Below are positions 6,067 to 11,597 of a DNA stretch of 23,815 bases, in pieces. Each line of letters opens with the position of its first letter. Position 1 is the first letter of the stretch. Below the pieces are notes generated by a model. It did not search any database and was not told the DNA's origin. It worked only from the letters and a program-made list of their open reading frames with translations. The position numbers and the translations under genes were made by a program. Source of the DNA: Eggerthella sp. CAG:368 (GTDB lineage Bacteria > Actinomycetota > Coriobacteriia > Coriobacteriales > Eggerthellaceae); assembly GCA_000434775.1 (NCBI GenBank), contig FR895492.1, positions 178,005 to 201,819 on the forward strand, read 5' to 3'.

Positions 6067-6307
6067 TACGAAAAGAACGAGAATATCCGAAAGGCTGAAT
6101 AGCTACTTTGAAAGCCCTGGAAAATTCCGTGAAGAAAACGGCTGGTTTCACACAGAGAACATAGACATGGAACGATCTTGCTACGCAGCTATTTGTGAAT
6201 CAGGCATAGTTTCAATTATCTTCGATAGCGATAAACTTCTCTCAGAATGGAGTCCTAGCCAAGTTTGGCGAAGAGTAGCTGAACTTATTGATTCAGCTTG
6301 TAAGTAA
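6059..6307 (+). CDS. Small hypothetical protein, possible ribbon-less paralogue
   Basis: 82 residues with a TTG start at 6059, supported by AAGGGAGAG (6046-6054); it overlaps the previous gene by 8 bases. ISERLNSYF near the start and WRRVAELIDSACK at the end resemble the EERREVAxxLR and LADLIDRPxC blocks of 4737-5069 and 5066-5398. The zinc ribbon that would follow is absent, so this may be a truncated third family member. The early operon ends here: an intrinsic terminator follows 8 bases after the stop. Confidence 0.6.
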   Translation: MDNTKRTRISERLNSYFESPGKFREENGWFHTENIDMERSCYAAICESGIVSIIFDSDKLLSEWSPSQVWRRVAELIDSACK

Positions 6308-6314
6308 TTTTTTT

Positions 6315-6345
6315 CCGCTCGATTTTTTTCGGGCGGATTTTTTTC
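6315..6345 (+). terminator. Intrinsic terminator of the early operon
   Basis: CCGCTCG (6315-6321) pairs with CGGGCGG (6330-6336), seven pairs including one G-U, with an AT loop of eight bases, followed by a T-rich tail at 6337-6345. It lies just after the last early gene. Confidence 0.8.
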
Positions 6346-6350
6346 TTGGG

Positions 6351-6492
6351 GCGAACGTTGTTTTCGCGTACCCTGGTGATGGAACGGTCAAAACACCAGG
6401 CAGCAACTACTGATTAAAACAAATCGACTCTAAAAACAGAATCGAACAAATGTTTTACCAATGATATAATCAGATCAGTCAAAGGAGACCAC
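6351..6492 (+). promoter_or_regulatory. Promoter and dyads ahead of the late-regulator gene
   Basis: TGATATAAT at 6462-6470 is an extended -10 (TATAAT 6465-6470), with a poor -35 (TCGAAC, 6442-6447, 17-base spacer). This suggests activator help or reliance on the TG element. Upstream are a perfect inverted repeat CCTGGTG/CACCAGG (6372-6378 and 6394-6400, 15-base gap), GCGAA/TTCGC (6351-6355 and 6363-6367) and repeated AATCGA words. These may be operators timing the switch gene or part of a small leader RNA. AAAGGAG at 6481-6487 is the ribosome site for the TTG start at 6493. Confidence 0.6.
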
Positions 6493-6936
6493 TTGAACAA
6501 ATACACTTCCCACCAAAAGAAAGCACAAAGCTACTTAAGAAACATTCGCCTAAACGAAAGACGTATCCAAGTATTAGAGGCTGAAATAGAAATACAGCAA
6601 TCACGTCTTACCTTAAACGGCGTTTCTGGTGGGGAGAACGTTAGTAAAACACTCGAAGGAGATTGTCACGAACAAGGGTTCGTAAAGCTATATGAACTCT
6701 GTGACACCTTGAACACTGACCTAATCGGTTACGTAGAGGAAAGAAACCAAGCACTCAAAGCCTTAGCTAACATAGAGAATGCTAACTATTACGTTGTGCT
6801 TTATTTCGTGTACTTTAACGGGATGAGATTCAAAGAACTATCTACCCTTCTTCATGTGTCCGAAAGACAGGTATTTAATTGGCATGCAAGAGCACTAAGT
6901 ATCCTTTATAGATACCTACCTGTAGAGTTCAGATAA
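6493..6936 (+). CDS. Sigma-70 region 4-like late transcription regulator (ArpU/DUF1492-like)
   Basis: 147 residues; TTG 6493 with AAAGGAG eight bases earlier. The N-terminal 40 residues form a basic coiled coil (KKAQSYLRNIRLNERRIQVL). The C-terminal part, NGMRFKELSTLLHVSERQVFNWHARALSIL (about 109-138), is a sigma-70 region 4 type helix-turn-helix. This arrangement and size match ArpU/RinA/DUF1492-like regulators that Firmicutes and actinobacterial phages place just before the packaging genes to switch on late transcription. It is monocistronic with its own promoter, and is followed directly by a promoter-like element with paired TGCAGT sites whose duplicate precedes the terminase genes. That element is the obvious candidate target (inference). 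Confidence 0.8.
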   Translation: MNKYTSHQKKAQSYLRNIRLNERRIQVLEAEIEIQQSRLTLNGVSGGENVSKTLEGDCHEQGFVKLYELCDTLNTDLIGYVEERNQALKALANIENANYYVVLYFVYFNGMRFKELSTLLHVSERQVFNWHARALSILYRYLPVEFR

Positions 6937-6985
6937 AAGTGTGCAGTAAATTGCAGTAGAAAATAACGTAAACTGATATTGGTAA
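6934..6985 (+). promoter_or_regulatory. Late promoter-like element, copy 1 (paired TGCAGT sites)
   Basis: TGCAGT occurs at 6942-6947 and 6952-6957, exactly 10 bp apart, within a 31-bp block (6934-6964) matching 29 of 31 bases of copy 2 at 9659-9689. A -10-like GATATTGGT begins at 6975, the same offset as GTTATTGGT in copy 2. TTGCAG (6951-6956) could be a weak -35, 18 bases from GATATT. Same-face tandem sites with poor core boxes fit a promoter needing the activator encoded just upstream. The block begins with that gene's TAA. Promoter activity is inferred. Confidence 0.7.
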
Positions 6986-6997
6986 ATGTATCGTTTT

Positions 6998-7028
6998 AAA
7001 CCGTCCCTCGGGGCGGTTTTTTCTTTTG
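6998..7028 (+). terminator. Intrinsic terminator directly after late promoter copy 1
   Basis: ACCGTCC (7000-7006) pairs with GGGCGGT (7011-7017) with one G-U pair around a CTCG loop, extended by A-T pairs, then TTTTTTCTTTT. It could end the regulator message. It also lies only about 25-30 bases past the predicted -10 of the late promoter, so transcripts from there must read through it. Confidence 0.8.
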
Positions 7029-7044
7029 TTAAAGGATGTTTTCA

Positions 7045-7248
7045 ATGCCCTACTGCCTTTACTGTGGCTGCTTAAGAGATACCTATAACGGAATATGCAA
7101 GCAGTGCTCAGCTGATAACCACTTAGCAAACAAGAGCGACCAGAAACCCAGAGGGATAGACAAGGAGGAGACCCATGAGCCAGAGCCGATATGCACGCAA
7201 CGGAACACGCAGACGAAAGCTAAGGGCAAGACTAAAGGCGCAAGGTAA
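7045..7248 (+). CDS. Small zinc-ribbon protein
   Basis: 67 residues. ATG 7045 is chosen (AAAGGA at 7030-7035); an in-frame ATG at 7036 is too close to the ribosome site. The N-terminus has YCLYCGCLRDTYNGICKQC, a clean CxxC-x(10)-CxxC zinc knuckle pair. The remainder is low-complexity, charged and probably disordered, ending in KAKGKTKGAR. First gene after late promoter copy 1. It overlaps the HNH gene by 74 bases and contains that gene's AAGGAGGAG ribosome site. Often such a ribbon accompanies the packaging HNH nuclease; function unknown. Confidence 0.65.
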   Translation: MPYCLYCGCLRDTYNGICKQCSADNHLANKSDQKPRGIDKEETHEPEPICTQRNTQTKAKGKTKGAR

Positions 7249-7501
7249 TCCATGTGCTATCTGTGGTCAGCCTATAGACTACTCTCTGCCTTCTGGTGAT
7301 CCTTTGTCTTTCGAGGTTGATGAAATTATTCCTGTGTCACTCGGTGGCAATGAGCTAGACATCAATAACGTGCAAGCAGCACATAGGATATGCAACCAAA
7401 GGAAAGGGAACAAGATAGGCTATACCCTATCAGCTCCCTATGCAGGGCAAAAGGAAAACAAAAACGTTTTTTCAGCGTGTCAAGATTCAGGAATTTTCTA
7501 A
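7175..7501 (+). CDS. HNH endonuclease (packaging-associated)
   Basis: 108 residues; ATG 7175 follows AAGGAGGAG at 7161-7169. It has CAIC (C27, C30), VDEIIPVSLGG (D49-E50 in place of D-H) and NVQAAHRICNQRKGN (N65, H70, C73). This is the small zinc-structured HNH type encoded beside the terminase of many cos phages, where it is needed with TerL for site-specific DNA cleavage. DEIIP rather than DHIIP is common in this subgroup. Arg-rich N-terminus for DNA contact. Normally it directly precedes terS; here ParB-DUF4417 and a JAB cargo pair lie between them. Confidence 0.93.
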   Translation: MSQSRYARNGTRRRKLRARLKAQGNPCAICGQPIDYSLPSGDPLSFEVDEIIPVSLGGNELDINNVQAAHRICNQRKGNKIGYTLSAPYAGQKENKNVFSACQDSGIF

Positions 7502-7672
7502 AAAAGTGAGGTTTTCGGATTTTCCCGTTTCCGCAGGTAGGGGGGTAGCCCCCACCGTAGCCGAAGGCTCATCCCTGCACATTGCGCCAAAATACCCCCG
7601 TGCTACTTTTTTTCTATAAGTAACACGCTTAATCAATACAGCAATCCTGTGTCAGACACACAAAAAGCCCTG
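7502..7672. other. Palindrome-rich intergenic region, candidate cos/packaging site
   Basis: No gene is evident. Three dyads stand out: GGT-ag-GGGGG-TAG-CCCCC-ACC (7536-7556); CGTGCTACTT / AAGTAACACG (7599-7608 and 7618-7627, nine of ten pairs); and the perfect palindrome TGTGTCAGACACA (7648-7660). A GC-rich dyad just after a packaging HNH gene is where cos sites of HNH-containing phages lie, so 7530-7600 is my best cos candidate. The later dyads could be operators for the following gene. No cohesive end can be read from sequence alone. Confidence 0.4.
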
Positions 7673-8728
7673 ATGAAAAGGTATATATCTATGGATATAA
7701 ACGAGATAATCCCTTATGAGCGCAACGCTCGAAATAACAAGAAAGCAATTCCTATAGTTGCCGATTCGATTAAAGAGTTTGGCTTGCGTGGTCAGATCGT
7801 TTTAGAGTCACGAGAAAACCCCGTTATCGTAACAGGACATACGCGCGTTGCAGCGTGTAAAGCACTTGGCTGGAAAGAGATACCAGACGAAAACATAGCC
7901 TACTGCGATGGTCTATCTGAAGAACAGATAAAGGCATATCGAATTGCAGACAATAAAACGGGTGAAGTAAGCCAATGGAATATTGGGCTCTTGAAATCCG
8001 AAATGAAGTCTATAAGCAGAATTGATATGACGAAATTCGGCATAGACTTCAAAAGCAAATACAGAGAACACGGCGCGGAACGACTGCGTACCGACAAGTC
8101 GTATAACCTCGATTTGATAAATCGCTTTGATTGCAATGAGCGCGGATTTCCTGAGCTAAAGGGCATTATGGCACGCCCAAAAGAGATAATCGCGTTTCAT
8201 TATGCAAAAACAACGCCCCAAGAAGAGAGAAAGAATAAAGCAATCTGCTTCTTTGAAGACGATTATCAGTTTGAGCGCGTATGGAATAGCCCCCAGCAGT
8301 ATTTGGGGCTACTAAAGCAGTTTAGTCACGTTCTAACGCCCGATTTTAGCCTTTACATGGATATGCCAGAGCCTATGCAAGCCTGGAACAGATACCGCAG
8401 TCAAGCACTGGGCAAATATTGGCAAAGCAAGGGAATTAAAGTCATCCCTACCCTTTCATGGGCACAACCAGAAAGCTATAAGTTTTGCTTTGAGGGTGTG
8501 CCTAGGCGCTCAACTGTAGCGACATCGACGGTGGGGATAAAGCAGGATGAATACGCTATGAAAGTATTCAAAGAGGGCTTAGAAGAAGCTTTTAAGCGTC
8601 TAAGACCAAAGCGGTTGTTACTTTATGGCGGAAATATCGGAATCAACTTCAAAGATATTGAAGTTATCGAATACCAAAACACTACAACAGCAAAATTTAA
8701 GAGAGAAAAGATTAAAGCCACTAACTAA
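7673..8728 (+). CDS. ParB/sulfiredoxin-fold protein with DUF4417 domain
   Basis: 351 residues from ATG 7673. GTG 7649 and ATG 7691 are other possible starts and none has a strong ribosome site. Residues about 7-110 are a ParB/Srx N-terminal domain: MDINEIIPYERNARNNKKAI, then GLRGQIVL, VIVTGHTRVAACKALGW, and EEQIKAYRIADNKTGE. The rest, from about residue 150 (FDCNERGFPELKG... FSHVLTPDFSLYMDMP ... KVIPTLSWA ... RRLRPKRLLLYGG-like ending), matches DUF4417. Such fusions sit near terminases in many phages, sometimes beside DNA methylases. They may bind DNA, hydrolyse NTP or modify nucleic acid; the activity is not known. A terminator overlaps its stop codon. Confidence 0.85.
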   Translation: MKRYISMDINEIIPYERNARNNKKAIPIVADSIKEFGLRGQIVLESRENPVIVTGHTRVAACKALGWKEIPDENIAYCDGLSEEQIKAYRIADNKTGEVSQWNIGLLKSEMKSISRIDMTKFGIDFKSKYREHGAERLRTDKSYNLDLINRFDCNERGFPELKGIMARPKEIIAFHYAKTTPQEERKNKAICFFEDDYQFERVWNSPQQYLGLLKQFSHVLTPDFSLYMDMPEPMQAWNRYRSQALGKYWQSKGIKVIPTLSWAQPESYKFCFEGVPRRSTVATSTVGIKQDEYAMKVFKEGLEEAFKRLRPKRLLLYGGNIGINFKDIEVIEYQNTTTAKFKREKIKATN

Positions 8729-8739
8729 GTGGCTTTTTT
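8714..8739 (+). terminator. Intrinsic terminator overlapping the ParB-DUF4417 stop
   Basis: GCCACT (8717-8722) pairs with AGTGGC (8728-8733) around AACTA, with flanking A-T pairs and a T run. The TAA stop at 8726-8728 lies in the loop and the start of the right arm, so translating ribosomes may influence termination. It separates the JAB cargo pair from upstream genes. Confidence 0.8.
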
Positions 8740-8754
8740 AGTTAGGAGAGATTT

Positions 8755-9423
8755 ATGGGTGGAAGAGGTGCATTTTCTTATTCAGGAGAAAGCTACGGTT
8801 CCAGGACAACAGCCCCCTTGAATGCGTATGCAGTTGCAACATTAAACGCAGGGGCGGCAGGAGGAACAACTTCAGAACAGGCTATCGAACGATTCAGAGA
8901 GCAACTTATGGATAAAAAAGTGGAATATTCCGCTTACGTAGATGATTATGGATATATCCATGCTCTAGGTTCAAGCGGTAAAGAAGGAAGTACGGCAGTT
9001 GCTGAGATAAAAAATATAACTAAAGAAAAAGGAATTTCGACAATAATACATAATCATCCTCATGGCATATCAGATGGTAGGAATTGGGGAGGAACGCTCT
9101 CTCAAGCTGATTTAACCCATATAGCTAGGAAGCATTCCCTAACTAACGGGAAAATAAATAAGATGATCGCCACGAGCAGAGAAGGCACGTATACGGCAAC
9201 CGTAAAACAACGTGTGACTTATAAGCAAGTCACAAAGGCGGGCGAGAAGGTAGACAAGGCGTTAAAAGGTAAAACTTTTTCTAGCGAAAAAGCCATGTGG
9301 CGAGCGGTAAATGATGCGAAAACTAAAGAATTTGCTAAAATAGGAATAGAGATAAAATTCACCGAGCAAAAAGCTAATCACGGAAAATTAGTTACTCAAA
9401 AAATTGGTGTTTACAATCAGTAG
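8755..9423 (+). CDS. JAB/JAMM-like metalloprotease domain protein (cargo)
   Basis: 222 residues; TTAGGAGAG (8741-8749) precedes ATG 8755. The opening MGGRGA and Gly/Ser/Tyr-rich first 40 residues resemble a leader seen on various phage-borne effector proteins. STIIHNHPHG (H99, H101) and LSQADL (S116, D119) form an HxH...SxxD metal site as in JAB/MPN+ (JAMM) proteases and RadC-like proteins, with a longer than usual gap between HxH and S. A catalytic Glu upstream is not certain (E58 is a candidate). The C-terminal 70 residues are basic. JAMM enzymes cut isopeptide or peptide bonds, and JAB-like domains also serve as toxins. Placed between a terminator and late promoter copy 2, with a small acidic partner, it looks like an accessory cargo gene. 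Substrate unknown. Confidence 0.7.
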   Translation: MGGRGAFSYSGESYGSRTTAPLNAYAVATLNAGAAGGTTSEQAIERFREQLMDKKVEYSAYVDDYGYIHALGSSGKEGSTAVAEIKNITKEKGISTIIHNHPHGISDGRNWGGTLSQADLTHIARKHSLTNGKINKMIATSREGTYTATVKQRVTYKQVTKAGEKVDKALKGKTFSSEKAMWRAVNDAKTKEFAKIGIEIKFTEQKANHGKLVTQKIGVYNQ

Positions 9424-9436
9424 CGAGGTGGAATAA

Positions 9437-9661
9437 ATGGAGTACGAAGTAGACAACAATTATCCATTCAAAAGAGATGAATTTGGTTTTCCTTTTTTAC
9501 CAGAAGGCTTAACCCTAGATGGAAATTTATACGTTTTGCCTAATGGAAAGTATTTACCTTGTGGTTCTTATGAATTGGAGGATGGTTCTAGTCTAATTTA
9601 TGAGCCTAGCGAACTAAGCCTTGAAGGAAGACTGTTAAGAGAGTTTCAGGCAAATAAATAA
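9437..9661 (+). CDS. Small acidic partner protein, putative immunity/antidote
   Basis: 74 residues; GAGGTGG ends five bases before ATG 9437 and the gene lies 13 bases after the JAB-like gene. It is strongly acidic (many Asp and Glu) with Tyr/Leu-rich beta-strand-like stretches (LTLDGNLYVLPNGKY, GSSLIYEPSEL). No known family. Tight coupling to a basic, enzyme-like cargo protein plus small size and acidity recall immunity proteins, but nothing in the sequence proves it. Its TAA is the first three bases of late promoter copy 2, exactly as the regulator gene's TAA begins copy 1. Confidence 0.6.
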   Translation: MEYEVDNNYPFKRDEFGFPFLPEGLTLDGNLYVLPNGKYLPCGSYELEDGSSLIYEPSELSLEGRLLREFQANK

Positions 9662-9710
9662 AAGTGTGCAGTAAAGTGCAGTAAAAAATCAGCTATTATG
9701 TTATTGGTTC
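9659..9710 (+). promoter_or_regulatory. Late promoter-like element, copy 2, before the terminase genes
   Basis: Duplicate of 6934-6985: TGCAGT at 9667-9672 and 9677-9682 (10 bp apart), 29 of 31 bases identical over 9659-9689, and GTTATTGGT starting at 9700, matching GATATTGGT of copy 1 at the same distance. The region between the conserved blocks differs, which argues for selection on the two blocks. It would drive the packaging and structural genes; activation by the 6493-6936 product is inferred. Confidence 0.7.
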
Positions 9711-9725
9711 AAAATACGATGAACT

Positions 9726-9753
9726 TAAGACCTGCTTTTGCGGGTCTTTTTTT
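9726..9753 (+). terminator. Intrinsic terminator directly after late promoter copy 2
   Basis: AGACCTGC (9728-9735) pairs with GCGGGTCT (9740-9747) with one G-U, loop TTTT, then a run of T. It lies about 28 bases past the -10-like box, mirroring copy 1. Transcripts into terS must pass it. Confidence 0.82.
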
Positions 9754-9796
9754 ATGCCCGTAATGAGCAAAATACCTAAAGAAATCGAGTGAGCCT

Positions 9797-10180
9797 ATGG
9801 CGAAACTTAAGAAACCGCCCTCTATAAAAAGCGATGACTATAAATCGGCTAAATGGGACGAAATAACTAAAGATAGAAACTTCAAAGAGTCGGATATCCC
9901 GACTCTTACTCTTTTGTGCCAATGGTATGCAGTTGTCCAACGATGCATTGACGATATAGACGATGCGCAGGGTCAAGTTGCCTTTATGAACGATATGGGA
10001 GATTTAAAAGCGTTCCCTCAAATCGGAATCATGAAGCAAGCAAGCGCAGAGATCAGAGCACTGAACAAACAGTTAGGTATTAACGATGAAGTAAAGCCAA
10101 GTGAAAGTAAAAAGAAAGCGAGCGTGATATCTGTTGTCCAAACAAAACGCTCGAATAGGAGCGCAAAAGCCGCGAATTAG
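9797..10180 (+). CDS. terS: Terminase small subunit (P27-like)
   Basis: 127 residues. SAKWDEITKDRNFKESDIPTL and LCQWYAVVQRCIDDID are typical of the P27 family of small terminases, followed by the PQIGIMKQASAEIRALNKQLGI helix and a basic, Lys/Ser-rich disordered tail. TerS recognises the packaging site and feeds DNA to TerL. The ATG at 9797 has only a weak GAGTGAG ribosome site. Its 3' end overlaps terL by 47 bases in another frame, as often in this gene pair. First gene after late promoter copy 2. Confidence 0.9.
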   Translation: MAKLKKPPSIKSDDYKSAKWDEITKDRNFKESDIPTLTLLCQWYAVVQRCIDDIDDAQGQVAFMNDMGDLKAFPQIGIMKQASAEIRALNKQLGINDEVKPSESKKKASVISVVQTKRSNRSAKAAN

Positions 10181-11597
10181 CGTTGAGCCACAAAAGCCTG
10201 CGTGGTCAGATGGACAGGATGCGACACTTTTAATAAAGGAATACGGCTTCATACCTGACCCATGGCAAGAGTTGATACTAAACCAATGGTTGGCGCGTGA
10301 TAAAAAAGATGCTCCTCTTTACTTAACCTGTGGTTTATCTTGTCCACGCCAAAATGGCAAAAACGGTGTTATTGAAGCGTTCGAGCTATATAAGATGGTT
10401 GTTTGCGGTGAGAAGATTTTACATACCGCACATCAAGTAAAGACAGCGAATAAGTCTTTCAATCGCCTAGCTTCAATGTTTACTGACCCTGCAAACGAAG
10501 AGTTAAACGAGCTAGTTGTTAATATTCGCCGTACCAATGGAGAACAAGCGATTTACCTCTCCAATGGTGGTTTGATCGAGTATTCCGCCCGATCTCGTGG
10601 CGCATCGCGTGGCAACACGTATTCGGTCGTTGTCTTGGACGAAGCGCAAGAGTTAACAGATGAGCAAATCGAAGCCTTAATGCCAACTCTTGCAGCGTCC
10701 CCTACTGGCTATCGCCAGATGATATACACAGGAACCCCTCCTAGCCCGAACAGCCCAGGAACGGTTTTTGAGCGCATTCGAAAAAGCTCCCTCACTAATC
10801 CAAGCAAAACAACCTGTTGGCATGAGTGGAGCGTTGAAGAAATGCCTGCTGCTGGCAGCACCTTTAAAGACGTGTTGGATCAGGTTTATGAAACAAATCC
10901 AGCAATGGGAATACGTCTTGATGAACAGTTCACGGAAAACGAATTTTCTACCATGTCATTAGACGGTTTTGCCCGTGAGCGCCTTGGTTGGTGGTGTGGA
11001 GGTAGCGCAAACATAGCTATCCCCCGCTCCATGTGGACTAAAGCAGGTATAGAGCGCGACAAAATACCAACACAGGGAAAGCGTGCCTTTGGGGTTAAGT
11101 TTGCCCCTGATGGTTCAGCGGTTGCTCTTTGTGGGTGCCTTTTGACCGAAGAAGGGAAAGCTCATATCGAAGCAGTACATAATGCCTCTCTTGCCGATGG
11201 CATATCGTGGCTCTCTGAATTTTTATGTGACGAAACAAGAGCAGAACGAACGGCTGCTATTGCCGTAGACGGCAAAAACGGCGCTGATGCGCTACTCGAT
11301 GCACTAAGAGAAGAATACCCACGACAAGCGTTATTCGTTCCTGGCACTAAAGGTGTTATCGCTTCGGCTTCCATGTTTTTTGAAGCTTTAAGAAGCGGCA
11401 AAGTAACGCATTGGAACAGTGATAAGCAAGAAGCCTTAAATCAATCAGCCTTAACCTCTATCAAACGCCCTATAGGCAGTGATGGAGGATGGGGCTTTGG
11501 TGGTGATAATTCACCGCTTATAGAAGCTGCTGCCCTTGCTTATTGGGCAGCAAAAACAACACGGAGAGACCCTGACGGGGAGTGTGAGATATATTGA
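10134..11597 (+). CDS. terL: Terminase large subunit, DNA-packaging ATPase and nuclease
   Basis: 487 residues, TTG start at 10134 inside terS. The ATPase part has an atypical Walker A PRQNGKN (71-77) as in actinophage terminases, Walker B SVVVLDE (164-170) and coupling motif YTGTP (198-202). The RNase H-like nuclease follows: VKFAPDGS (D326), IAVDGKNGAD (D379) and GGDNSPLIEAAALAYW (D458). It drives genome translocation into the prohead through the portal and cuts concatemers. Full length for the family. The stop overlaps the portal start (TTGA). Confidence 0.95.
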   Translation: MSKQNARIGAQKPRISVEPQKPAWSDGQDATLLIKEYGFIPDPWQELILNQWLARDKKDAPLYLTCGLSCPRQNGKNGVIEAFELYKMVVCGEKILHTAHQVKTANKSFNRLASMFTDPANEELNELVVNIRRTNGEQAIYLSNGGLIEYSARSRGASRGNTYSVVVLDEAQELTDEQIEALMPTLAASPTGYRQMIYTGTPPSPNSPGTVFERIRKSSLTNPSKTTCWHEWSVEEMPAAGSTFKDVLDQVYETNPAMGIRLDEQFTENEFSTMSLDGFARERLGWWCGGSANIAIPRSMWTKAGIERDKIPTQGKRAFGVKFAPDGSAVALCGCLLTEEGKAHIEAVHNASLADGISWLSEFLCDETRAERTAAIAVDGKNGADALLDALREEYPRQALFVPGTKGVIASASMFFEALRSGKVTHWNSDKQEALNQSALTSIKRPIGSDGGWGFGGDNSPLIEAAALAYWAAKTTRRDPDGECEIY

